A program made the translations under genes and the position numbers. 64,000 bases of DNA from G963676655 sp963678305. GTDB lineage: Bacteria; Verrucomicrobiota; Lentisphaeria; Victivallales; Victivallaceae. Under the pieces are notes generated by a model, which saw nothing but the letters and a program-made list of their open reading frames with translations, did no database searches and was not told the DNA's origin. Every line of letters starts with the position of its first letter. Within the stretch, counting starts at the first letter, position 1. Below are positions 43,133 through 52,227 of this stretch, piece by piece. The DNA lies in assembly GCA_963678305.2 (NCBI GenBank), contig CAXXVV010000005.1:372001-436000 (forward strand). Reading direction: 5' to 3'.

Positions 43133-43642
43133 AACTATACCTGCCTGAATATTATCCTGAGTTGTTATGTTAAATAAAAAAAATTATCATCAAAAGTTGA
43201 AAAAGTGTCTGTTCCCGTCCTATGTTAAAATACCACTGTAAAATGAAAAAAGAACAGACAATATAACTAATAACAGTAGCGCAATCAATTTTGAAAATCA
43301 AGTTACATTCGGAGTTGACACCATTTTTTCTCTTGATTTTATACTTGAAATTGGTTTGTTCTTTGACGTTTTATAGTTTTAATGCTGCGTTTTGACGGTC
43401 TTCTATTAATTTCAGTTGCTTTGCCGCATGTAATTCGCGGAAAACTCTCTCCCCGGGGGGATTCTGTTTGCGCATTGACAATGTTTGTATTTTTCCCGGA
43501 TAAAATTGGGAAAACATGGGAATTAATTGATGTTTATTTATTTTTTAATCCTGAATTATAATAATTTTTAAGTATAAGTATTGACAAATAATGAATCGTG
43601 ATATATAATGTCAATAGTTATGAAAACAAATGGGAATTAATG
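43133..43642. other. Divergent gap between the creatininase and LacI-type genes
   Basis: No gene is seen in 510 bases. It contains a consensus sigma-70 promoter for the LacI gene (43581-43609) and a direct repeat, GAAAACATGGGAATTAATTG at 43510 and GAAAACAAATGGGAATTAAT at 43622. The remainder is AT-rich with no clear hairpin. Confidence 0.6.
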
Positions 43643-43650
43643 ATGTCTAT
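43510..43650 (+). repeat. Direct repeat flanking the lacI-type promoter
   Basis: GAAAACATGGGAATTAATTG(ATGTTTAT) at 43510-43537 and GAAAACAAATGGGAATTAAT(GATGTCTAT) at 43622-43650 differ by small gaps and three substitutions. They bracket the -35/-10 boxes, and the second overlaps the start codon. Confidence 0.55.
43581..43609 (+). promoter_or_regulatory. Consensus sigma-70 promoter of the LacI-type gene
   Basis: TTGACA (43581-43586) and TATAAT (43604-43609) are both perfect and separated by 17 bases. Transcription would start near 43616. This excludes the upstream in-frame GTG (43598) as the start and supports the ATG at 43640 or 43643. Confidence 0.85.
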
Positions 43651-44686
43651 AATTAGAGTAGCGGAAATGGCAAACGTTTCCAAGAGTACAGTTTCAAGGG
43701 TATTGACCGGCAACCCCAATGTGTCACCTAAAGCGGTAGCTGCGGTTAAAGCGGCAATGCTGCAATTGAACTATCATGCTCCCAGCCGCAAAAGAGGCCC
43801 CAGGGCTTCAAGCCGGAATGGTAAATCATCGGAGCAAAAAAATATTTTGTATTTTGTCGGGAATGAATATGTAAATCGTGATTTTCGGGACCATTTACAT
43901 TTATCCACTACTTCCCGGATAATCTTTGGTATTGAGCGGGTGGTTTATAATTACAATATGAACCTGATTCTGGCGGGAAAATTAAAGATGGACCATTTTC
44001 CCGAGTTGATCAAACGTTCCCGGCCTATCGGTGCTTTTATTCTGGGCGACAGTATTAATTACCCGTCACCGGTCAAGCAGTGGATGGAGGCTAATCCGGT
44101 GGTTCAGTTGCTGCGTTATACTTCACCGGAGTCGCGCTCCCGTGACCTGGTATCATACAACAACCTGAAGGTCGGGGAGATTGCCGCCGACTATCTGTTG
44201 AGTAAAGGACACAAGCAGGTTGCCTTTTTTAATTTCAGCCCCGATCATGAACAGGCCATTGAACGTAAAACTGTTTTTACCGCTAAAATTACTGCTGGAG
44301 GCGGACAGGTCATTGATTTATCATCCGACATAGAACCGGAGCAGAACGATCTGGCAAAATTGCATGAAACTAAAAAACTGATTGCAAAGATACCCGGTCT
44401 CGCCGTAAAGCCTACCGCAATCTTCAGCGCCGCGGACGCCATGACTTGTTTTGCGTATCCGGCTTTACGTGATATCGGCATAGAGCCGATGCGCGATATT
44501 GATATAATAAGTTGCGACAATACTGAATATTATATGGGACAAATGGCCCCCCGGCCGGCAACCATAGATATCGGTTGTGAGTTGATCGGAGAACGTGCGC
44601 TTGAAACGCTTTGCTGGCGTCTGGCAAACCCGGGGCAGCGTTCACATATTACCCAATGTGTTGAACCGGTACTGGTTGAAGCTTAA
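43643..44686 (+). CDS. LacI-family transcription regulator (module 3)
   Basis: The product is 347 residues from the second of two adjacent ATGs. The LacI helix-turn-helix is clear at the start (SIIRVAEMANVSKSTVSRVLTGNPNVSPKAVAAVKAAMLQLNY), and a periplasmic-binding-type effector domain follows ('GNEYVNRDFRDHLHLSTTSRIIFGIERVVYNYNMNLILAGKL', 'EIAADYLLSKGHKQVAFFNFSPDHEQ', 'AIFSAADAMTCFAYPALRDIGIEPMRDIDIISCDN'). The protein likely represses or activates the following pseudopilin/oxidoreductase/heparinase genes on binding a sugar. A perfect sigma-70 promoter stands right upstream, so it should be well expressed by itself. A nearby direct repeat may be its own operator. Confidence 0.9.
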   Translation: MSIIRVAEMANVSKSTVSRVLTGNPNVSPKAVAAVKAAMLQLNYHAPSRKRGPRASSRNGKSSEQKNILYFVGNEYVNRDFRDHLHLSTTSRIIFGIERVVYNYNMNLILAGKLKMDHFPELIKRSRPIGAFILGDSINYPSPVKQWMEANPVVQLLRYTSPESRSRDLVSYNNLKVGEIAADYLLSKGHKQVAFFNFSPDHEQAIERKTVFTAKITAGGGQVIDLSSDIEPEQNDLAKLHETKKLIAKIPGLAVKPTAIFSAADAMTCFAYPALRDIGIEPMRDIDIISCDNTEYYMGQMAPRPATIDIGCELIGERALETLCWRLANPGQRSHITQCVEPVLVEA

Positions 44687-44746
44687 GTCGAATTAATCGA
44701 TACTATAAAATTATATCCCGAACAAAAAGCAAAGGAAAAAGGAAAA

Positions 44747-45547
44747 ATGAAGACCGAGAAAGAATCAAAAATGGCTCAGAAACCGGTAAAAATATTTACA
44801 CTAATTGAGCTTCTTGTAGTTATTGCTATAATCGCGATCCTTGCGAGTATGTTACTGCCGGCTCTCAATCAAGCCAGGGAAAAAGCCCGCGCTGTCAGCT
44901 GTTTGAACAACTTTAAACAGTTAGGCACGGCTTCCGGCATGTACACTCAGGATTTCGATGGCTACCTGACGCCTTATTATATGCCATACGAATCCACTAC
45001 TATTTACTGGCCGTTTATCCTGTCCATGAACACAGGTCTATCCGGTAAACAATTATGGTGTCCGTCGCATAACATTCCTTCACACAGAGCCGCTTTCAAC
45101 AAAGACATAACCCCGGCTTATATAAAAAAATATCCGGGCAGTACATATCAGCGTTACACTTCTTACGGCATGCAGCAGATGTTTCAGGGTGGAGCATACA
45201 CTCCCGGAGTTATCTGGTCACCGGACCCGAAGGTTGGAAAGATCAAATCACAATCAACCACATCACTGTATATTGCCAGTTCCAATACGACGACTATAAC
45301 CGAGGGCAGCTATCGCGGTTACTATTATACTGTAGATTATTATGCCGCTTCAGGGGCCTGCGGGATTGCCGTAGCCAGACATTCGGGGTCGGTCAATACA
45401 GTTTTTGTCGACGGTCATGCAGCAGGCATCAGGACCCCTTGCACAGTCAGCAGGCTTATGTATTCTCCGGGCCAGAATCCAAACCTGTATCCACCATTGG
45501 CTGATTCAAGGAATCCGATCAATCACTTCTGGGTACCTAAACGGTAA
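44747..45547 (+). CDS. Type II secretion pseudopilin-like protein with H-x9-DG motif (module 3)
   Basis: The 266-residue protein carries a long basic leader (MKTEKESKMAQKPVKI) before FTLIELLVVIAIIAILASML and PALNQAREKARAVSCLNNFKQLG, an internal ATG at 44771 being an alternative start. GGAAAAAGGAAAA precedes the first ATG. The mature protein has Glu at +5. The C-terminal region has RHSGSVNTVFVDGHAAG, again the exact H-x9-DG spacing. Aromatic/Ser/Tyr-rich strands in between are typical of the globular part. It follows the LacI-type regulator by 60 bases and leads the enzyme genes. Confidence 0.87.
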   Translation: MKTEKESKMAQKPVKIFTLIELLVVIAIIAILASMLLPALNQAREKARAVSCLNNFKQLGTASGMYTQDFDGYLTPYYMPYESTTIYWPFILSMNTGLSGKQLWCPSHNIPSHRAAFNKDITPAYIKKYPGSTYQRYTSYGMQQMFQGGAYTPGVIWSPDPKVGKIKSQSTTSLYIASSNTTTITEGSYRGYYYTVDYYAASGACGIAVARHSGSVNTVFVDGHAAGIRTPCTVSRLMYSPGQNPNLYPPLADSRNPINHFWVPKR

Positions 45548-45594
45548 ACATATCTGATAAGCAAAATTACTATTGTAACAAAGGGAGATTTATT

Positions 45595-46626
45595 GTGCCT
45601 GAAAATGGAATATTGGGTTATGCTGTGATCGGCTGCGGCATAGTCAGCGAAAGACATATCAAAGTCGCCGCTGAATTTGAAGATACCGCTTTGCGGGTTC
45701 TCTGTGATTCGCGACTTGAGTTAGCGGAAGCGATGGCTGAAAAGTACCCGGGCGCCAGAGTGGAAACGGATTATCGCAAGGCTCTTGATCATAGCGATGT
45801 TGATGTTGCGGTTATTTGCTTGCCGACATTTCTTCACGAGGACGCCGCGATTGCCGCCGCGAAACGGGGTAAGCATATTTTTCTGGAGAAACCTTTTGCC
45901 TTGACGGTTCAGGCCGCAAAAAATATTATTGCGGCCTGTGAACAGAATAACGTCAAATTGTTTGTCGGCCATTCACTTCGCTATATGTCAGGGATGCAGT
46001 TAGCCAAAAATATTGTATCTTCCGGTCAACTGGGAAAAATTTTTAAGGCAAGAGCGACAAACTGCAACTATGTGAATTATGATCAGGAGACGCGCCTCTG
46101 GAAGAGGGACCCCGGTAAAGATTTCGGGGTTATTCTTAATATTGGAATTCACAGTGCCGATTTCCTGAGGTATATTCTGGATAAAGAGCCGGTTTCCGTC
46201 TATGCCCATACATGGCTGACCCGGGATGACGTAATATCGCTGCCTGACAACGGATGTGCTTTGATTCAATTTGAAGACGATATATCAGTCACCTGGGAAG
46301 TCAGTGAATCGCAGTTGCCGCTGACAGATGCCCCATGGTTTTCCCAGAGTTACTTGCGGATTCATGGAACCCGGGGAGTTATTAATGTGGATTTAACCGG
46401 CAGGGTCAGTGGTTACTGGTTGGATAACAACGGAAATAAAGAGGTTGTTGAGCATGAACTGGTCTCATATTATGAGATATGGGACCGGATGCACCGGGAT
46501 TTTATATCTTGCATAAAAGCCGACACAAGCCCGATAATAAGCGGGGATGACACCATAAAGTCTTTGGCGCTGATAGAAGCAATCCTCGAATCGGGGCGTA
46601 AAAGTGAAAAGATCATAATTAATTAA
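45595..46626 (+). CDS. Gfo/Idh/MocA-family oxidoreductase
   Basis: The 343-residue product starts with GTG after GGGAG. The Rossmann fold GYAVIGCGIVSERHIKVA, the EKPFALTVQAAKNII motif (the catalytic-region EKP) and 'DFGVILNIGIHSADFLRYIL' in the C-terminal domain are the hallmarks of the family, which oxidises or reduces sugars and cyclitols with NAD(P). No signal peptide, so cytoplasmic. Sitting between the pseudopilin and the heparinase-type gene, it probably acts on a monosaccharide or uronate released from that polymer (inference). The exact reaction cannot be read from the sequence. Confidence 0.9.
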   Translation: MPENGILGYAVIGCGIVSERHIKVAAEFEDTALRVLCDSRLELAEAMAEKYPGARVETDYRKALDHSDVDVAVICLPTFLHEDAAIAAAKRGKHIFLEKPFALTVQAAKNIIAACEQNNVKLFVGHSLRYMSGMQLAKNIVSSGQLGKIFKARATNCNYVNYDQETRLWKRDPGKDFGVILNIGIHSADFLRYILDKEPVSVYAHTWLTRDDVISLPDNGCALIQFEDDISVTWEVSESQLPLTDAPWFSQSYLRIHGTRGVINVDLTGRVSGYWLDNNGNKEVVEHELVSYYEIWDRMHRDFISCIKADTSPIISGDDTIKSLALIEAILESGRKSEKIIIN

Positions 46627-46649
46627 CAGGCTTAAGGAAACAACAGGAC

Positions 46650-49600
46650 ATGAAATTTCTCAATGCTATCGGACTTATTATCAGTATATCAGTAATAACA
46701 ACCCCGTTGCTTCAGGCTGACGATGATTATATTTTTAATGCAAAATACCGGCATCGCCTGGCAACGCTTGTCAAAAAGTATAAATGGGCACAAGACGAAA
46801 AGACGAAAATCATTGGTCTGGCGGACAAAATCGCCGCGAAAAGCGATGAGGAACTGTGGTTGTCGGTGTTGCCGCAATCAATTCCGCGCGCCTTGTATGT
46901 CAATCGAAAATGGGGCTGCCCGAAATGCGGTAAAGCTATTTTTAAGACCAGCTATTACCCCTGGATAAAATTACATGGACAATGGAAGCTGCAATGTCCG
47001 ATCTGTAAGGAAAAATATCCGAAAAATGATTTTTACAAGTATTATCTTTCAGGGATAGACGAGACCGGGACTTTCAACCGGGCAAAAGCAGACAGCAAGT
47101 TGTTGTACAACACCGAACATCCCGATCCTGCTGACCCTTTGCACAAATTCGGCGTGGATGACGGTCGCGGGTATATTGTCAGCAAAGACAAACATTATCG
47201 CTTTATCGCGCATTATAATCTCTTTACAAACTGGTACGGCAGGACTTTGGAGCGGCATTACGCGACAGACAGACTGTTGGATAAAGCTTTGGCTCTCGGA
47301 TATGCGTATGCTTTTACGGAAAATCCGGTTTACGCGGAAAAAGCCGGGGTTATCCTGGATCGCTTTGCGGATCTTTATCCGGACTACGACATGCAATACT
47401 GGGCTAAACGCGGGCGCAACTTCTGGGCATGCACCAACTCGGAAGGCACCACCGGCGACAGTACCTGGTCAAGTATCAACGGTCAGCTTGCGGCGGCGGC
47501 TTACGGTCTTATATACGACGGCTTGAAAGATAATAAGCATTTTTATGCATTTCTTAAAAAACAGGCGTCTTGTTATAAACTGCCGGGTGAAAAAGGATCG
47601 CTGGAGGATTTTACCGCCAACTTTGAGAAAAACTATATGGCGCGTGAGCTTGCTTGTTTTAAATCCCAGAAAGTGGTCGGTAATACCGGGTTCGTCAGCC
47701 GTTCCGCTATGCTGATGGCCCTGACGGCGCGAGGTCAGAAAATCCGTAATGAGTTAATTGACTTTCTTATTTCACCAAAGCTCAAGCATAAATCAAAGAA
47801 AAACTCATTTGATTTTCACCATATCCAGGGGCAGGATGTTTTTGATGAGATAAGTCATTTAACCCGGGATGGTTTTTCCTGGGAAGGCGGCTATGGTTAT
47901 ATTGCCATATTACCCCAGAGTATGACCCGTAACTACATTGCGCTGAAAACCCTTGTGAAAAATGTCAAAGACCCGGTCTTGAAGCGTCAGCTTGAGACAA
48001 ATGTGAAGCTGTTAAAGGATCGCATTGTCAGATTCAACTACAATGCCTGTCAAACTGTTTGCCTTGGCAGGTTCACCCCTAATTTCGGCGACGGGGGAAC
48101 TTTTGGCGTCAGTTACACCCTGAAAGGGGCGACTCCACGCGACCTGGGCGCGGCATGCGCGGCAGTCGATGATGATCTTTTGGGTAAATTGTATCTGGCC
48201 GCGACCTCTGGTGGAAATCAGGCATCAGCACTGGGCAATCAGTTGCTTGATCCGTTTTTCGACTATACGGCTTTTGAGTCGCGTATTGCAAAGGTCAAGG
48301 CGCAAACCGAACGTTATAACTTTTCTACCGGCTCGGAAAATATGACCGGACGCGGTTTTGTCTACCTGCGGGGTGGGGCTCCGGACGCCCGTCGTTGTAT
48401 GGCAATCTATTATGGCAGCGGCGGTGGGCACAACCAGAAGGACATGGGGAATATCAATCTTTTTGCCTATGACGCTGATTTAACTCCGGGCCTCGGCTAC
48501 CCGGACATCTCAAAAGGACACAAACGTTTTGCATGGCACGACAATACGATCAGCCATAATACGGTTTATGCCAACTTGAGGCCGCAATATGTGTCTCCAG
48601 TTCCAAACAGGTCCGATATGAATATCGGCGATCAAAAGTTGTTTGCCGAATCCCCGTTGGCCTCGATAGTCGACATTGACCTTGCAAAAGCTTATCCGTA
48701 TCTTGAATCGTCCCGGCGCGTTTGCGCAATGGTCAATATTGACGAAAAAGATTTTTACGCGCTTGACTTTTTTATGGTTAAAGGCGGGTATGACCATATC
48801 AGCAGTTTTCACGGCAGCGCCGGATCTACTACCCATGAAGGCATTGCCCTGACTGACCAGCCGAAAGGTACTTATGCCGGCCCGGATGTTCCTTATGGAG
48901 GCAAAGAGGGAAACGGCTTGCAGTATTTAGCCAATGTTCGTAAAGGGACACTAAAGCGCAAAGCCGCGGTGGAGTGGCAAATCAAAGACTTCAGAAATAT
49001 CATTAAATATGGTGATAAAGTGCGTTTACGGGCAACCTCCCTCACTTATGAACCTCAGGAATTTGCCCTGGCCGGAGGCAGTCCGCCGCAAAATATTCCG
49101 GACAATCCAAAGTTTACCACTTACATGCTGCGGCGCACCCGGGGTAAAAATCTTGAAACGCTGTTTATTGCTGTTTATGAAAGTTATCTTGCCGGCAAAC
49201 GCCGTGTCAAACAGATTAAATTGCTGCCCCGCAAACAGGGAGGAGTCTTTTCTGCGGCACTGGAAATCACTATGGATAATGGGCAAAAAGATATTATAGT
49301 CAAATGCGCCGGTGAAAGTGACAATGCGGTGTTTGCCGGCAATATTTCCCTCAAAGGCAATCTGGCAATAGCCCGTTATTCGAAAGGACAAAAACTTCAG
49401 GAGTTAATGATTGCCAATGCGTCTAAACTAACGCTGCCACACGGATTTTCCTGGAACGGTAAAGCGTCTTGTAAAGGAAAAGTGGCTGATTTTGATACCG
49501 GGGTAAAACGTCCGGCCAAAATTACTTTGAGTAATAAAGTTGTGCTGCCGGAGAATCTGGCGCTTCCGCTCTGGGCGGATGTTCAGACAACGATTCCAAG

Positions 49601-50969
49601 AATTGACGCCAACTATAAAATTATTTCCCTGAAACCGGATAAAAGCAAAACCGTCATGACGGTTGACGCCGCTTCATTTATAGCTTACCGGAACAACCAT
49701 ACTCCGTCATTACCGGAAAAACGTGAAATATGGGCGTCTATCGCTAAGAAAATCAGCAATCCCGAGGCGAAAGATGCTCAAGCTTATGCTGCGTTGAAGG
49801 CGCTTCTCCCGTTGAAAAACTTTTCCAATGAACAAAAACTGCAAGCGGAGTTCAATAAACTGCTCAAGTCTGAAAAATTAGCAAAAAACTCAAAATTAAT
49901 TGCTGCTGCTGACAGCTATTTTATTAAAAAGGCAATGGAACGCGGCATTGAAAACCTGATGGAAAAAGACTTGATAAGGCTGAATTATGAAATTCTGTCC
50001 GCATTGTTTCCGCACGATATTCCCGCTTATCCGGCTTTTATCTATGATTTTAAGCAAGGAGCGGTTTGTACTATTCCATATTGTTATTACTTTATAAAAG
50101 ATAAGTCGATATCTAACAGCAGGAGAGTTAAAATGAAAAAGACAGCGTTAAGCGTGGGACTCGCCGCGGCTTGCAGTATCGCGGGTGCCGGCAACCTGAT
50201 AAAAAATGGCGGGGCTGAAACGGACGGGAAATACTTCGATGGTTTTAGCGGCAAACTGACAAATGAGTTTAAGACCGGTAAAAAAAGCTACTATTTTGAT
50301 GGACGTAAAAGCGCGCAAAACAATGAATTTATTCCTGTTGATACGGATAAAACATACGAACTTAGCGGCTGGGTGAAGTCAGTCGGCAAAGATTCTCCCA
50401 GGGTGCTTCTGGGGCTGATCCCCTTTGACGCCAAAAAGCGCCTGATCAGGATTGAGTCGGTTTTTTGTATCCCGGATACTGACACTGTTCTGGCTGCTGA
50501 CGCCGCCAAAGGGACAACGCAAATCAAGATCAAAAACGGCGCCAACTGGATCAAGGCCAAATATGCCTGTGTTGCTTTTAATACAAAAAAAGATTTATCC
50601 GATTTGCCAAACCGGGATCTTTCCAAACTTGGTATCTCCGCGCTCGAAACCAAAGACGGGGTAACCACAGTAACGCTTCGCAGCCCTTTAAGCAAGTCAT
50701 ATAAGGCCGGAGTCGCGGTCCGGGAGCACCGGGCCGGGGGAACATATATTTATACCGCCGCAACCGGCAAATATGCCCCGCCGCGCTGGACTCGCTACAG
50801 CGGCAAAATATCCGGCATCGACACCAAAAACGGGAATTCACCTCCAAACAAGTTCCGTAAAGGCACCAAATACGTCAAGCTGTTTTTAGAAATCTATTTT
50901 CGGAAAGCCACGGATAGTGGAAAGCTGGCTATAGATGATTTGGAATTCAAAGAGATTCCGAAAAAATAA
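46650..50969 (+). CDS. Secreted heparinase II/III-family protein, in frame with a downstream secreted protein
   Basis: One open frame of 1439 residues, but its last 278 residues look like a separate gene (see 50133). The first part has a signal peptide (MKFLNAIGLIISISVITTPLLQADD), a zinc-ribbon-like CPKCGKAIFKTS...CPICKEKYP, and an alpha/alpha-toroid lyase region ('GYAYAFTENPVYAEKAGVILDRFADLYPDYDM'). The Hepar_II_III beta-domain follows from about residue 565, with 'GRGFVYLRGG', 'GGGHNQKDMGNINLFAYDADLTPGLGYP' and the HNTV motif ('DNTISHNTVYANLRPQY'). These lyases cleave uronic-acid polysaccharides by beta-elimination, outside the cytoplasm. Helical repeats fill 1030-1150. It is the main enzyme of module 3. 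No stop exists between the two parts. Confidence 0.85.
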   Translation: MKFLNAIGLIISISVITTPLLQADDDYIFNAKYRHRLATLVKKYKWAQDEKTKIIGLADKIAAKSDEELWLSVLPQSIPRALYVNRKWGCPKCGKAIFKTSYYPWIKLHGQWKLQCPICKEKYPKNDFYKYYLSGIDETGTFNRAKADSKLLYNTEHPDPADPLHKFGVDDGRGYIVSKDKHYRFIAHYNLFTNWYGRTLERHYATDRLLDKALALGYAYAFTENPVYAEKAGVILDRFADLYPDYDMQYWAKRGRNFWACTNSEGTTGDSTWSSINGQLAAAAYGLIYDGLKDNKHFYAFLKKQASCYKLPGEKGSLEDFTANFEKNYMARELACFKSQKVVGNTGFVSRSAMLMALTARGQKIRNELIDFLISPKLKHKSKKNSFDFHHIQGQDVFDEISHLTRDGFSWEGGYGYIAILPQSMTRNYIALKTLVKNVKDPVLKRQLETNVKLLKDRIVRFNYNACQTVCLGRFTPNFGDGGTFGVSYTLKGATPRDLGAACAAVDDDLLGKLYLAATSGGNQASALGNQLLDPFFDYTAFESRIAKVKAQTERYNFSTGSENMTGRGFVYLRGGAPDARRCMAIYYGSGGGHNQKDMGNINLFAYDADLTPGLGYPDISKGHKRFAWHDNTISHNTVYANLRPQYVSPVPNRSDMNIGDQKLFAESPLASIVDIDLAKAYPYLESSRRVCAMVNIDEKDFYALDFFMVKGGYDHISSFHGSAGSTTHEGIALTDQPKGTYAGPDVPYGGKEGNGLQYLANVRKGTLKRKAAVEWQIKDFRNIIKYGDKVRLRATSLTYEPQEFALAGGSPPQNIPDNPKFTTYMLRRTRGKNLETLFIAVYESYLAGKRRVKQIKLLPRKQGGVFSAALEITMDNGQKDIIVKCAGESDNAVFAGNISLKGNLAIARYSKGQKLQELMIANASKLTLPHGFSWNGKASCKGKVADFDTGVKRPAKITLSNKVVLPENLALPLWADVQTTIPRIDANYKIISLKPDKSKTVMTVDAASFIAYRNNHTPSLPEKREIWASIAKKISNPEAKDAQAYAALKALLPLKNFSNEQKLQAEFNKLLKSEKLAKNSKLIAAADSYFIKKAMERGIENLMEKDLIRLNYEILSALFPHDIPAYPAFIYDFKQGAVCTIPYCYYFIKDKSISNSRRVKMKKTALSVGLAAACSIAGAGNLIKNGGAETDGKYFDGFSGKLTNEFKTGKKSYYFDGRKSAQNNEFIPVDTDKTYELSGWVKSVGKDSPRVLLGLIPFDAKKRLIRIESVFCIPDTDTVLAADAAKGTTQIKIKNGANWIKAKYACVAFNTKKDLSDLPNRDLSKLGISALETKDGVTTVTLRSPLSKSYKAGVAVREHRAGGTYIYTAATGKYAPPRWTRYSGKISGIDTKNGNSPPNKFRKGTKYVKLFLEIYFRKATDSGKLAIDDLEFKEIPKK
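50133..50969 (+). CDS. Second secreted carbohydrate-binding-like protein within the heparinase frame
   Basis: Residue 1162 of the long frame is an ATG with its own AGGAGAG 5 bases upstream and a full signal peptide (MKKTALSVGLAAACSIAGAG), giving a 278-residue protein. The mature start NLIKNGGAETDGKYFDG is the usual opening of a jelly-roll carbohydrate-binding module (CBM4/22-like), and the body ends 'KLAIDDLEFKEIP'. The 30 codons before it (CTIPYCYYFIKDKSISNSRRVK) look non-coding. A one-base shift there would place a TAA at 50102-50104. So this is probably an independent gene whose upstream neighbour has lost its stop, or a sequencing indel has joined the two. Confidence 0.65.
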   Translation: MKKTALSVGLAAACSIAGAGNLIKNGGAETDGKYFDGFSGKLTNEFKTGKKSYYFDGRKSAQNNEFIPVDTDKTYELSGWVKSVGKDSPRVLLGLIPFDAKKRLIRIESVFCIPDTDTVLAADAAKGTTQIKIKNGANWIKAKYACVAFNTKKDLSDLPNRDLSKLGISALETKDGVTTVTLRSPLSKSYKAGVAVREHRAGGTYIYTAATGKYAPPRWTRYSGKISGIDTKNGNSPPNKFRKGTKYVKLFLEIYFRKATDSGKLAIDDLEFKEIPKK

Positions 50970-51116
50970 TAGACAGTCGATCAACGTAGGCTCATTCCGC
51001 GCGGCGGAGTCGAAAAACTGATATCAAACTTCCTGCCGATATTTATTTATGACGGCATCCTTATGTTTTGTTTATTCATTATTAATCCGGCATATAATCA
51101 TATTGCATTCTTTGAA

Positions 51117-51245
51117 TAGCGCTGAAAGCGCGGCACATAACAGCAGCCTTTTAACGGGGGTGCATACCCTTGCGGGGTGATTGCGTAGCGATTGAACCCC
51201 GGGAACAGTTAAAAAACATTAAAAGCCCTGAATGGGCGACATATA
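51117..51245. repeat. Hairpin repeat array (GCTGAAAGCGC / GCCCTGAATGGGC)
   Basis: GCGCTGAAAGCGC plus GGCACATAA at 51120-51140, and AGCCCTGAATGGGC plus GACATATAA at 51224-51245, are two related hairpins with a shared tail. Between them is GGGGTGCATACCCTTGCGGG with ATTGAACCCCGGGAAC, another pairing stretch. Units like 'AGCCCTGAAGGGGC' are widespread intergenic repeats in several phyla. Confidence 0.6.
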
Positions 51246-51272
51246 AAGCAAGGTAATTATCAGCCGGAGTAA

Positions 51273-51345
51273 TAATGTGTGTGGCGACCATATTTGCGTT
51301 GTTTCTTATTGCGCGATATATTTAATTGAGGAATTCAAGGATAAC
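51273..51345 (+). repeat. Dispersed 70-bp repeat, copy 2
   Basis: TAATGTGTGTGGCGACCATA ... ATTGCGCGATATATTTAATT and GAGGAATTCAAGGA match 41118-41187. The frame that is open in copy 1 is closed here by a TAA. Confidence 0.6.
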
Positions 51346-51437
51346 CTAACGGATCAAGCTTGAAATAGAACTAATCTGAAGCTAGGTTAAGGCTTTTTGA
51401 AGTTGAGGTCATTTGTGCAACACGGAAATTGGTGAAT

Positions 51438-52205
51438 ATGAAATATAAACTTGAAGTGGGCGCTCGTACTGTCGATGACGCTCTCGCGGCCGAAAGAGGC
51501 GGAGCCGACCGGGTCGAGCTTTACTCCAGCCCGCTGGAAGGAGCGTTGACTCCAAGCGCAGGATTGATAAAGGCGGCTGCGGCCGAAGTCAATAGTCTAA
51601 AGCTCTTTGTGATGATTCGTCCCCGCGCCGGAGATTTTCTCTATTCTGAAAAAGAGTTTCAAACAATGCAGCGTGATGTGGAAATCGCGGTTGAAATGGG
51701 GGCGGACGGAATCATGGCCGGTATTCTAACCGCTGACGGTCGGCTGGATTGTAAGCGCATGAAAGACCTTGTACGGCGGGCCGGTGGAAAACAATTCACC
51801 TTGCACCGGGCGTTTGATTTTGCCAATGATCCGCTTAGAACCTTGAATGAGGCTATTGATTCGGGTTGCAACTATATTTTGACTATCGGCCAGGAACAGG
51901 AAGCGACATTCAGCCGGGAAACTTTAGCGAAAGTTCTGGAGCAGGCGCAAGGCAGAATTAACGTAATGCTGGGATTGGGGGCCGGGTTCGATACTCAATC
52001 AGAGCTTGGGACGATTATCCGGCAAACCGGTGCTACCGAATATCATGTGGTCAACGGTTACCGGGTCCGCCAGTCCGCAATGAAATGGACCGGTCCCGGA
52101 AAGATGAACAAAGACGATTATTTAAAAAACACAATGTTCTCAATCGACTATCTGTCTGAGGACGCGGTTCGTGAAGTAAGAAATATTCTTGATAAATATG
52201 AATAA
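51438..52205 (+). CDS. cutC: CutC-family protein
   Basis: The product is 255 residues from the ATG at 51438; the TTG at 51429 would add three. The TIM-barrel pattern of CutC is plain: 'KLEVGARTVDDALAAERGGADRVELYSSPLEGALTPSAGLIKAA', 'KLFVMIRPRAGDFLYSEKEFQTMQRDVEIAVEMGADGIMAGILTADGRLD' and 'FTLHRAFDFANDPLRTLNEAIDSGCNYILTIGQ'. The family was linked to copper tolerance in E. coli, although the enzymatic role is not settled. Here it stands alone between repeats. The proximity to a ZIP metal transporter 1.3 kb downstream is suggestive at most. Confidence 0.9.
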   Translation: MKYKLEVGARTVDDALAAERGGADRVELYSSPLEGALTPSAGLIKAAAAEVNSLKLFVMIRPRAGDFLYSEKEFQTMQRDVEIAVEMGADGIMAGILTADGRLDCKRMKDLVRRAGGKQFTLHRAFDFANDPLRTLNEAIDSGCNYILTIGQEQEATFSRETLAKVLEQAQGRINVMLGLGAGFDTQSELGTIIRQTGATEYHVVNGYRVRQSAMKWTGPGKMNKDDYLKNTMFSIDYLSEDAVREVRNILDKYE

Positions 52206-52227
52206 GAGTCGTGCGAAATATAATTTA

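Larger units (their letters stand above)
50970..51437. other. Repeat-containing intergenic region before cutC
   Basis: No gene is seen in 468 bases. It holds a compound hairpin repeat (51117-51245) and the second copy of the 70-bp repeat (51273-51345). The start of cutC lacks a strong Shine-Dalgarno sequence. Confidence 0.55.

Noticed and set aside
43598..43642. Upstream GTG start of the LacI-type gene
   Set aside because: It would lie inside the consensus promoter, ahead of the likely transcription start.
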